Positions 1 to 5,502 of a stretch of DNA of 5,502 bases are shown piece after piece (the first letter of the stretch is position 1; the number at the start of each line of letters is the position of its first letter). This DNA is from an uncultured Planctomycetaceae bacterium (lineage in GTDB: Bacteria; Planctomycetota; Planctomycetia; Planctomycetales; Planctomycetaceae): contig CAIJTL010001606.1 of NCBI GenBank assembly GCA_903823545.1, forward strand, positions 1 to 5,502, read 5' to 3'. The notes beneath the pieces are model-generated. The model saw only the letters and a program-made list of their open reading frames with translations, searched no databases and was not told the origin of the DNA. Made by a program: the position numbers and the translations under genes.

Positions 1-552
1 AGCGACGGTGTGCGCACCAAGCCTGTCGAACGCGGCAAGTACATTCTCGATGTCCTCTTCAACGACCCGCCGCCTCCGCCACCGCCCAACGTCGGCGAAG
101 TGGAACCGAACATTGAAGGCAGGAACCTGACCGTCCGCCAGCGGCTCATCCAGCATCAGAAGATCGAGTCCTGTGCCAACTGCCACCGTCGAATCGATCC
201 ATACGGCATGGCGATGGAGAACTTCAACGTGATTGGTGAGTGGCGGGACAAACAGGATGGCGAGGACACGAATTGGGGAGCGAAGGCTCCGCCCATTGAT
301 GTCTCCGGCGTCCTGCCCAGCGGTCGCCAGTTCGCGAATTTCGCCGAGTTCAAAGGGGCACTGCTGGAACAGAAGGAGCGTTACCTGCGCGGCCTGACCG
401 AGAAGATGATGACTTATGCCCTGGGACGCACGCTGGAGGCCTCCGACCGCCCCGCAGTTGAATCCATCGTCGAACAGATGAAGCAGAATCAGTTTACGAT
501 CCGCACGCTGGTTGCGGGCATTGCCACGTCTCACCCCTTCCGAACCAAGTGA
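1..552 (+). CDS. DUF1592-group planctomycete cytochrome, C-terminal part (DUF1588-DUF1585), 5' end outside window
   Basis: The reading frame is open from base 1, so the gene starts upstream; the GTG at 10 is an internal valine (SDG-VRTKPVERGKY), not a start. What is visible is the end of DUF1588, with the R-T-x-P-V-x-R-G-K signature, a seven-proline run (67-87) and a CANCH haem-binding motif at 172-186 followed by RRIDPYGMAMENF. Then comes DUF1585, with IDVSGVLPSGR, LTEKMMTYALGR and a C-terminal TSHPFR. This order is the standard C-terminus of large exported proteins that begin with PSCyt1 and DUF1587, like the gene at 4688. CxxCH implies covalent haem c and action outside the cytoplasm; the substrate or redox partner is unknown for the family. 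It ends 9 bases before the DUF1552 gene, the usual partner of such cytochromes. Family assignment is firm; function is inference. Confidence 0.93.
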   Translation, partial: SDGVRTKPVERGKYILDVLFNDPPPPPPPNVGEVEPNIEGRNLTVRQRLIQHQKIESCANCHRRIDPYGMAMENFNVIGEWRDKQDGEDTNWGAKAPPIDVSGVLPSGRQFANFAEFKGALLEQKERYLRGLTEKMMTYALGRTLEASDRPAVESIVEQMKQNQFTIRTLVAGIATSHPFRTK

Positions 553-556
553 GGAA
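551..556 (+). promoter_or_regulatory. Ribosome binding site of the DUF1552 gene
   Basis: GAGGAA lies 5 bases before the ATG at 562 and overlaps the TGA stop (550-552) of the preceding cytochrome gene. The overlap of stop and Shine-Dalgarno sequence fits translational coupling of the two genes and supports the ATG at 562 as the start. Confidence 0.7.
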
Positions 557-561
557 ATTCC

Positions 562-1878
562 ATGAACCTTCGCCAACCTCTTTCTCGCCGTACTGTACTG
601 CGTGGTCTGGGCGTTTCACTCAGCTTGCCGTTTCTCGAAGCCATGCTTCCGAAGTCGGTGTCGGCGGCGACTAGCCCGGAAATCCCGGCCAGATCCGCGA
701 TCTTCTACTTCGGCACGGGCATGAACATGCGATTGTTTACGCCGCAGGACGAAGGCAGGAACTTCACACTGACTCCGACACTGGAGCCGTTCGCGCCGTT
801 TCGCGATCAAATGACGGTGCTCTCGGGAACCTATCTCGAACATGGCGGCGGACACGGCGGCGACTATCCGTTTCTCACCGGCACATCGCCTGCGGCGACG
901 AAGATGACGATCTCTGCCGACCAGATCGCCGCCGCCCAGATCGGGCATCACACGCGGTTCCCCTCGCTGCAGTTCTCGGAAACGAAAGGGACAGGGTATC
1001 CAGGCAATGTCAGCACCCTGTCGTGGTCCGAGCAGGGCATTCCACTGCCGGCGGAGAACGACCCCAAAGCGATTTTCGATCGACTCTTCGCCCCAGTGTC
1101 CGCGGAGGAGCAGCGGTTGAATGAGCACCGTTTCCGCCAGCGGGCCAGCATTCTCGATGGCCTGGTTGGCAAGGCGAAGGATTTGGAAAAGAAAATCAGC
1201 GCGACCGACAAGTCGAAGCTCGACGAGTTCATGACTTCGATCCGCGGTGTCGAAAGCGAATTGCAACGCGACATCGCATGGGCAACGACGCCAAAGCCGA
1301 AGCCGACGACTGCCGGGATGGGCGACTTTCAACAGAAATTCAATCCCATCGAGGACGCACGGCGCTATTTCCATCTGATGTACGACCTGACGACGCTGGC
1401 GTTTCAGACCGATTCGACTCGGCTGATCACGTTTATGGTGCGTGTCGAATCCGCTGGCGGGGCCTTGGTGACGACGAAGATGCAGAATCTTGCCGGCAAC
1501 TTCCATTCGCTGACGCATCATGGTGAAGATCCGGTGAAGTTGCGAGACCTCGCGCGGATCGACCGCGTTTACATGGAGCATTTTGCCCACGTCCTGAAAG
1601 GTCTCTCCGAGATGAAAGAGCCCGATGGGTCGTCCGTGCTCGATCACACGATGCTGGCCTTCTCCAGTGGCATGGGCATCGGTCACAGCCGCGATCTGTT
1701 GCCGACGGCGATCTTCGGTGGCAAGGCTCTTGGCATAGAGCATCAAGGCCACCTGAAGCTGCCTCCGAACACGCCGCTGTCGTCGCTGTGGCACACGATG
1801 CTGGACCGAATGCAGGTGCAGGTTCCGAAAAACTTCCAGGATTCCCCCGGACCAATCAAACAACTCATCAAGGCCTGA
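562..1878 (+). CDS. DUF1552 (HXXSHH) domain protein with Tat signal
   Basis: A complete 438-residue protein of normal length for the family. The N-terminus has a twin-arginine signal, SRRTVLRG at residues 8-14 followed by a hydrophobic stretch and an Ala-rich region near 34-36, so Tat export of a folded, perhaps metal- or cofactor-bearing protein is expected. DUF1552 hallmarks follow: HGGGHGG then FLTGT (94-108), DPKAIFDRLF (167-176), a helical segment with LDEFMTSIRGVESEL (220-234), and the name-giving HXXSHH motif as HSLTHH at 315-320, with Thr in place of Ser. The C-terminal part (364-428) contains SSG, GG, LGIEHQGHL and VPKNFQ. The biochemical activity of DUF1552 is not known; the conserved histidines suggest metal binding (inference). 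It sits directly behind a DUF1592-group cytochrome, the common pairing in planctomycetes, and is probably co-transcribed with it. Confidence 0.93.
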   Translation: MNLRQPLSRRTVLRGLGVSLSLPFLEAMLPKSVSAATSPEIPARSAIFYFGTGMNMRLFTPQDEGRNFTLTPTLEPFAPFRDQMTVLSGTYLEHGGGHGGDYPFLTGTSPAATKMTISADQIAAAQIGHHTRFPSLQFSETKGTGYPGNVSTLSWSEQGIPLPAENDPKAIFDRLFAPVSAEEQRLNEHRFRQRASILDGLVGKAKDLEKKISATDKSKLDEFMTSIRGVESELQRDIAWATTPKPKPTTAGMGDFQQKFNPIEDARRYFHLMYDLTTLAFQTDSTRLITFMVRVESAGGALVTTKMQNLAGNFHSLTHHGEDPVKLRDLARIDRVYMEHFAHVLKGLSEMKEPDGSSVLDHTMLAFSSGMGIGHSRDLLPTAIFGGKALGIEHQGHLKLPPNTPLSSLWHTMLDRMQVQVPKNFQDSPGPIKQLIKA

Positions 1879-1884
1879 CCACCA

Positions 1885-2988
1885 ATGACCACACTGCACT
1901 TCATGGATTGGTTTCGCCGGTCTTCGTCAACGGTTTGCAAGGCGTTGTTGCTTGCGCTGGCAATAGCGACATCCGTGCTCGCCGAAGAGACCAATGCGCT
2001 CGGTATTAAACTCGTTCCCATCCAGCCTGGAACGCTGACGCGCGGGATCGGCGAAGACGAAATCCACGCGCACGCTGAAAAGTTCACCTATGTTCTCTAC
2101 GTGCAAGGTTACTTTCTGAATCAGGGCGAGTACGGCGCCGGGAAGCACACTGCGAAATTCACCCGGCCGTTTCATGTCGGTGCGACCGAGGTCACGCGCG
2201 GCCAGTTCCGGAAATTCGTCGAAGCGACGGGGCACATCACCGACGCTGAAAAAGCCAGCCAACCGAATGCGCCCGGTGCGCCGATGCTGGGCTTCACCCC
2301 GCCGCGCGCCATTGGTGCGGTGAAGAAGCTCGAAGAACTCGACATCGTCTCTTCGACAAAGTACACGTGGAAGAATCCTGGGTTCGAACAAACCAACGAT
2401 CACCCTGTCGTCGGCGTGTCGTGGCATGACGCCGTCGCGTTCTGTCAGTGGCTCAGCAAGAAAGAAGGAAAAACCTACCGACTGCCCACCGAAGCCGAGT
2501 GGGAATTCGTCTGTCGCGCGGGAACGTGGGGACAGGCCTACTGGTTTGGCCCCGATCCTCATCAGGCGTATCGCTTCGCGAATATCGGCACGGCCGAGCT
2601 GGAGAAGGCTTATCCGAAGATGGTGATCGAGAAATGGATCATCAACCCGGAGAAAGAGCCCAGCGACGGTTTCGTTTACACCGCGCCCGTGGCGAGTTAC
2701 CCGGCCAACCCATGGGGGCTCCATGACACTCATGGCAACGCCTTCGAATGGTGTCAGGACGCCTACTCGTATACGGCCTACATGGATCTTACGCAGGCAG
2801 TCGGCAAGGACCGTGTTGTGGCGGACCCGCTTGTTCTCAAGCCGTCGACCGAAGGGGTCGATGTCCGGGTCATTCGCGGTGGTTCGTTCTACTCGGCCCC
2901 GCAGAACCACATGGCCTGCACCCGATCCTTCTTTCTCGCGGCGGACTCAGCGTGCTACATCGGTTTCCGCGTGGTCAGAGAGGACTGA
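1885..2988 (+). CDS. Secreted SUMF1/FGE-like protein lacking the catalytic cysteine pair
   Basis: A 367-residue protein. The N-terminus has a hydrophobic run (18-33) and a probable signal peptidase site after A33 (SVLA-EE), so it should be exported. The SUMF1 fold is clear from TEVTRGQFRKFVEATG (101-116), HPVVGVSWHDAVAFCQWLS (173-191), YRLPTEAEWEFVCRAGT (198-214), NPWGLHDTHGNAFEW (275-289), RVIRGGSF (328-335) and the final GFRVVRE. In true formylglycine-generating enzymes the stretch after RGGS carries two active-site cysteines; here it reads FYSAPQNHMACTRS, with Ser at the first position and no matching second cysteine, although C345 is nearby. No sulfatase gene lies in the window. It is therefore better called an FGE-like domain protein of unknown role than a sulfatase activator. 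The start is uncertain: ATG 1885, with a weak AAGG at 1870-1873, or ATG 1903 (MDWFRR), which would give a shorter signal peptide. It follows the DUF1552 gene by 6 bases. Confidence 0.9.
   Translation: MTTLHFMDWFRRSSSTVCKALLLALAIATSVLAEETNALGIKLVPIQPGTLTRGIGEDEIHAHAEKFTYVLYVQGYFLNQGEYGAGKHTAKFTRPFHVGATEVTRGQFRKFVEATGHITDAEKASQPNAPGAPMLGFTPPRAIGAVKKLEELDIVSSTKYTWKNPGFEQTNDHPVVGVSWHDAVAFCQWLSKKEGKTYRLPTEAEWEFVCRAGTWGQAYWFGPDPHQAYRFANIGTAELEKAYPKMVIEKWIINPEKEPSDGFVYTAPVASYPANPWGLHDTHGNAFEWCQDAYSYTAYMDLTQAVGKDRVVADPLVLKPSTEGVDVRVIRGGSFYSAPQNHMACTRSFFLAADSACYIGFRVVRED
2977..2984 (+). promoter_or_regulatory. Ribosome binding site of the chimeric ORF
   Basis: AGAGAGGA ends 7 bases before the ATG at 2992 and lies inside the last codons of the SUMF1 gene. 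It is a good Shine-Dalgarno sequence, which suggests the downstream short ORF is still translated. A second ATG at 2995 would also be within range. Confidence 0.6.
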
Positions 2989-2991
2989 ACG

Positions 2992-3552
2992 ATGATGCTG
3001 CAACTTGCCGTGAGACGAGTGGTGCGATTGCTTGCCCCCTGGAGTGTGCTGCTCGCGCTGAGGGTCGCACATGCCACAGAGTTTCAGCCTGACGGATTCC
3101 GGCACCCGGTGTTGCCGTTCGTCAAGCAGCATTGCGTTTCCTGCCATAACGCGAAAGAGGACGAGCGCTGGCTCGAGGCGGAGAAGCCGTTCGTGATCGA
3201 TCCGGACGCGAAGCCGGTCGCCGAGGCGACTCTGCTGGGCGATGACCGGGTGATCGGCGACGTGCGCGTCAAGCCGGGCAACGCCACAACCGCGATGAAC
3301 CAGGTCTATACGCTGCTCACGTGGAGCAGCGGCGGCACCCTGAACGCGCACGACAACACGGATCTGCCCACGATGCTCGTCGGCGGTCACAAGCTCGGCA
3401 TCAAGCACCAAGGTCACCTCGACAAGAAAGACGTCCGCCTCGGCAACCTGTGGCAGACCATGTTTGGCGTCCTGGGCGTCGCGGTACCGAAAGATTTTCA
3501 GGGGGCGAAGCCGACGGCATTATCAAAGAACTCGTGTGAACCCGTTTTTTAA
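2992..3552 (+). CDS. Short chimeric protein: c-type haem N-terminus fused to DUF1552 C-terminal tail, frameshifted near its end
   Basis: A 186-residue ORF. Residues 1-28 look like a signal peptide (basic start, hydrophobic 12-26, then AHA-TE). CVSCH at 48-52, preceded by VLPFVKQH, is a PSCyt1-type haem motif, and VKPGNATTAMNQVYTLL (93-109) resembles the later part of such domains. From about residue 108 the sequence instead matches the tail of a DUF1552 protein: SSGG, DLPTMLVGG, LGIKHQGHL, LGNLWQTM and VPKDFQ line up with residues 367-426 of the DUF1552 protein at 562-1878. The DUF1552 body, including HXXSHH, is missing. After DFQ (residue 170) the frame runs into 16 unrelated residues; one extra G in the run at 3501-3505 would give a DUF1552-like end, GGEADGIIKELV, stopping at 3539. 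It is most likely the decayed remnant of a cytochrome-DUF1552 pair, but signal peptide, haem motif and ribosome site are intact, so a small secreted haem protein is possible. Confidence 0.7.
   Translation: MMLQLAVRRVVRLLAPWSVLLALRVAHATEFQPDGFRHPVLPFVKQHCVSCHNAKEDERWLEAEKPFVIDPDAKPVAEATLLGDDRVIGDVRVKPGNATTAMNQVYTLLTWSSGGTLNAHDNTDLPTMLVGGHKLGIKHQGHLDKKDVRLGNLWQTMFGVLGVAVPKDFQGAKPTALSKNSCEPVF
3501..3505 (+). other. Putative one-base deletion (frameshift) in a G run
   Basis: Five G bases follow the CA of codon CAG (Q170) in the chimeric ORF. The open frame continues as GAKPTALSKNSCEPVF to a TAA at 3550-3552. The neighbouring frame from this point reads GEADGIIKELV and stops at TGA 3537-3539; that ending resembles the DSPGPIKQLIKA end of the intact DUF1552 protein. 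A sixth G would join the two. It is either a real mutation or a homopolymer error in the sequence. Confidence 0.65.
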
Positions 3553-3554
3553 GG
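3551..3554 (+). promoter_or_regulatory. Probable ribosome binding site of the LRR gene
   Basis: A short AAGG, 9 bases before ATG 3564 and overlapping the TAA of the preceding ORF. It is weak but the only purine-rich site there. An in-frame ATG at 3573 is an alternative start that would shorten the signal peptide by three residues. Confidence 0.4.
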
Positions 3555-3563
3555 CCCCAGATC

Positions 3564-4619
3564 ATGAATCTCATGAGACCATTCTTCCTGCTGATCCTGT
3601 TCCTGTCCGCCGCACTACCGGCTGCGGGGGCCGAGTCGAAATTCACCATCGAACCTGTGGGCGGCAAAATGACTGCGTCCTGGAAAGGGACGGCGGACAC
3701 CAGCGGCATCGACCTCGCTCCTACGGACGACGAGGTTGCCGCGCTCGCCGCCCATAAGGAGATCGAAGCCATCCGCATTTCCGGCACGACCCGTTTGACC
3801 GGGAAAGGATTTGCCGCTTTGAAAGGGCTGTCGAAGCTGCGCGAGCTGAGCTTGGGTGGCACCGGCCCTGGTCAGTTCTCGGAAATGTTCTCGCCCGGAT
3901 CACTCGAGGGTTACCACGCGCTCGCCGAACTGGATCAGGTGACTCGCCTGAACTTGGACCACGTCATGCTGCCGGTCGAAGGCGCGGTCATTCTCCTGAA
4001 AGGAATGGCGGGACTGGAACACGCGGGACTCGGTGTCTTTGCCGATGACAAAATCGTTGCCGCGGCGGCTGACGCCCCGAAGCTGAAAACGCTTTCCTTC
4101 GGTCACTGGGCCACGGTCCCGGAGAATTCGTTCACGAAGGCCGGGGCTCAGGCTTTCGCCAAATTGCGCTCGCTCGAATCCCTTCACGCGGGTGAACAGG
4201 CCCCGCCCGCCGGAGGTTCGATGCGCGATCTGACCGAGGCTGTGGCGAAGATAGAAACGCTCAAGTCCCTGACGCTCGCGTTCACCAGCGTGAAGAGTCA
4301 CGGCAAGCCGAAGAATCCGGTGAACGTCGCCGATCTCGAACCCCTGGCAGCGCTGGCGAACCTGGAAAGACTCGGAATCCAACACGCGAGTCTTGATCGG
4401 GCGACCGCGAGCAAACTAGCGGAGATAGGCTCAGTCAAAATCGTGAGCTTCAGCGTTGTGAAGCTTGACGACGGAGCATTGGTGGCACTGAAGGCGTTGC
4501 CGAATCTCGCAGTCGTAGAAATCTGGAACTCCTGTGATTGGTCCGACGCCGATCTGGAAGCGCTCAAGGCCGCCAAGCCGAAGGTCAGATTCCACATGGT
4601 GGGAGGGCCGAAAAAATGA
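3564..4619 (+). CDS. Secreted leucine-rich-repeat protein
   Basis: A 351-residue protein. Residues 1-23 form a clear signal peptide (MRPFF, then LLILFLSAALPAAGA, cleavage before ES). The rest is built from degenerate leucine-rich repeats of about 23-30 residues with the pattern L..L..L..L.L, for example GFAALKGLSKLRELSLGGT (82-100), HALAELDQVTRLNLDHV (118-134), APKLKTLSFG (171-180), LRSLESLHAG (201-210), IETLKSLTLAFT (230-241), LAALANLERLGIQHASL (261-277) and LVALKALPNLAVVEIWNS (306-323). Such solenoids usually serve as protein- or ligand-binding surfaces. The type resembles LRR proteins that planctomycetes encode beside PSCyt1/DUF1592-group genes, sometimes fused to them. No catalytic or haem motif is seen; the single cysteine is C324. 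It probably belongs to the same operon, 11 bases after the chimeric ORF. The partner is unknown. Confidence 0.85.
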   Translation: MNLMRPFFLLILFLSAALPAAGAESKFTIEPVGGKMTASWKGTADTSGIDLAPTDDEVAALAAHKEIEAIRISGTTRLTGKGFAALKGLSKLRELSLGGTGPGQFSEMFSPGSLEGYHALAELDQVTRLNLDHVMLPVEGAVILLKGMAGLEHAGLGVFADDKIVAAAADAPKLKTLSFGHWATVPENSFTKAGAQAFAKLRSLESLHAGEQAPPAGGSMRDLTEAVAKIETLKSLTLAFTSVKSHGKPKNPVNVADLEPLAALANLERLGIQHASLDRATASKLAEIGSVKIVSFSVVKLDDGALVALKALPNLAVVEIWNSCDWSDADLEALKAAKPKVRFHMVGGPKK

Positions 4620-4678
4620 GCTGGATCGCATGGGCCGCTCGACACTGGAACGGGACTCATTTCCAACAGCGCAGGCTT

Positions 4679-4683
4679 GAGGA
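4679..4683 (+). promoter_or_regulatory. Ribosome binding site deciding the start of the second cytochrome
   Basis: GAGGA lies 4 bases before ATG 4688, in the same TGAGGAA context as the site before the DUF1552 gene. It favours ATG 4688 over the in-frame ATG 4616, which overlaps the LRR stop codon as ATGA but would put 24 residues in front of the signal peptide. Confidence 0.6.
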
Positions 4684-4687
4684 ACTC

Positions 4688-5502
4688 ATGATTCGTTCTG
4701 CCATTACGATGTTCGTTGTAGCGGCTATTGGATTCTGCGTTGGTGATGCGCAATGCGTGATGGCTGGCGAAGTCGATCCTCAAGTCACCGCGTTTCTGAA
4801 TCGGTATTGCATCGAGTGTCATGGCGCGACCAAGCCGAAGGGGGACTTTCGCGTTGATGCCTTGAAGATTGCCGCGAACGCCGCTGACGCGGAGAACTGG
4901 CAGCTTGTGCTCGATAACCTGCAACTCGGCGAGATGCCGCCCAAGGACGCGAAGCAGCCGACGCCTGCGGAGGTCGAGAAAGTTACCGGTTGGATTCAGA
5001 GCGAGATCTCCCGTGCCGCTTCGGTGCTGAAAGGGACCGGCGGCGAAGTCGTGCTGCGGCGGCTCAACCGTGTCGAATATGCGAACACGATCGCTGACCT
5101 CTTCGACGTGCATGGAGACTTCACGGCGGGGTTTCCCGACGACCTGCGGGAGCACGGATTTGACAACAACGGCGGTGCCTTGATGCTCTCTGCCGCGCAG
5201 ATGCAGGAATACATGAAGGCGGCGGAGTTTGTCCTGGCCCGGGCGATCGCCCCGGCCAAGCGGCCCGAGACGGTGAGCAAGACCATGACACTTCATGAGG
5301 GCAATCGCAAACGCATCGAACTCGCCCGCCAAGAGCTCGAGGGCCGTCTGGCCAACTTCGACAAACTCGGAGCCGTCGAGCAGAAGCGCACCCAGCAGAT
5401 ACAGGCCGCGGCGAAAGATGACCCCGCCTACGGCTATCGTTTCCCCGTGCGTGAAAACGGCATGCTGCGCCCGCCGAAACCCGACGACGGCCCGCACCTT
5501 GA
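4688..5502 (+). CDS. DUF1592-group planctomycete cytochrome, N-terminal part (PSCyt1-DUF1587), 3' end outside window
   Basis: The frame is open to the last base, giving the first 271 residues. From ATG 4688 the protein starts with a typical signal peptide (MIRSAITMFVVAAIGF..., cleavage likely after VMA at 24-26). PSCyt1 follows: FLNRYCIECHG with the haem motif at 41-45 (bases 4808-4822), KPKGDFRVD, and GEMPPKDAKQPTPAEVEKV (81-99), whose Met in MPP is a candidate distal haem ligand (inference). DUF1587 spans about 120-184 (VVLRRLNRVEYANTIADLF, GFPDDL, HGFDNNGGALMLS). Residues 200-235 look like a charged helical linker. DUF1595, DUF1592, DUF1588 and DUF1585 would be expected downstream; the last two are seen in the gene at 1-552, so the two genes are probably paralogues of one architecture. 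An in-frame ATG at 4616 is a less likely start. Exported, haem-bearing; substrate unknown. Confidence 0.9.
   Translation, partial: MIRSAITMFVVAAIGFCVGDAQCVMAGEVDPQVTAFLNRYCIECHGATKPKGDFRVDALKIAANAADAENWQLVLDNLQLGEMPPKDAKQPTPAEVEKVTGWIQSEISRAASVLKGTGGEVVLRRLNRVEYANTIADLFDVHGDFTAGFPDDLREHGFDNNGGALMLSAAQMQEYMKAAEFVLARAIAPAKRPETVSKTMTLHEGNRKRIELARQELEGRLANFDKLGAVEQKRTQQIQAAAKDDPAYGYRFPVRENGMLRPPKPDDGPHL

Noticed and set aside
616..1899. 427-codon open frame on the - strand opposite the DUF1552 gene
   Set aside because: It is rich in Arg, Gln and His with no recognisable domain, and mirrors a well-supported + strand gene; an expected by-product of GC-rich codon use.
1927..2910. 327-codon open frame on the - strand opposite the SUMF1 gene
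   Set aside because: No domain or plausible start context, and fully overlapped by motif-bearing + strand coding sequence.
1885..2988. Calling the SUMF1 gene a sulfatase-activating formylglycine-generating enzyme
   Set aside because: The catalytic cysteine pair is not present at the expected place and no sulfatase is in the window.
3545..3550. Run of six T as a possible intrinsic terminator after the chimeric ORF
   Set aside because: No GC-rich inverted repeat precedes it; the run is part of the out-of-frame tail of the ORF.
4621..4680. Possible remnant of a DUF1552 tail in the gap before the second cytochrome (frame reading LDRMGRSTLERDSF to TGA 4678-4680)
   Set aside because: LDRMG resembles the LDRM of DUF1552 ends, but the match is only about five residues and the frame has no supporting similarity upstream; chance is the simpler explanation.
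4298..5497. 399-codon open frame on the - strand spanning the LRR end and second cytochrome
   Set aside because: It crosses two real genes on the other strand and shows no family motif.

Overview
The window is a dense, single-strand block of five genes plus one chimeric reading frame, all on the + strand. The coding sequence is GC-rich. Every identifiable family is one that Planctomycetota (and to a lesser degree Verrucomicrobiota and Acidobacteriota) carry in large numbers: DUF1592-group cytochromes (PSCyt1/DUF1587 at the front, DUF1588/DUF1585 at the back), a Tat-exported DUF1552 (HXXSHH) protein, a formylglycine-generating-enzyme-like (SUMF1) protein and a leucine-rich-repeat protein. A planctomycete or close PVC-group relative is the most likely source; this rests on family content, not on a marker gene.

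Layout: (1) 1-552, the C-terminal end of a DUF1592-group cytochrome with a CANCH haem motif; it begins before the window. (2) 562-1878, a complete DUF1552 protein with a twin-arginine signal. (3) 1885-2988, a secreted SUMF1-domain protein that lacks the paired catalytic cysteines of true formylglycine-generating enzymes. (4) 2992-3552, a short chimeric ORF: signal peptide and CVSCH haem motif at the front, the last ~75 residues of a DUF1552 protein at the back, and an apparent one-base deletion in a G run near the end. (5) 3564-4619, a secreted leucine-rich-repeat protein. (6) 4688-5502, the N-terminal part of a second DUF1592-group cytochrome (signal peptide, CIECH, DUF1587) that runs off the window.

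Gaps between genes are 9, 6, 3, 11 and 68 bases, with no terminator-like hairpin seen, so one transcription unit is likely. All products carry an export signal or belong to exported families, so the gene set should act in the periplasm or at the cell surface. Planctomycete genomes commonly pair a DUF1592-group cytochrome with a DUF1552 protein; here one pair (genes 1-2) is followed by the front of another cytochrome (gene 6), and ORF 4 looks like the collapsed remains of a further pair. The biochemical role of these families is not established. The most noteworthy items are the cytochrome/DUF1552 chimera with its frameshift and the cysteine-less SUMF1 protein. No RNA gene, mobile element, CRISPR array or long repeat was seen.
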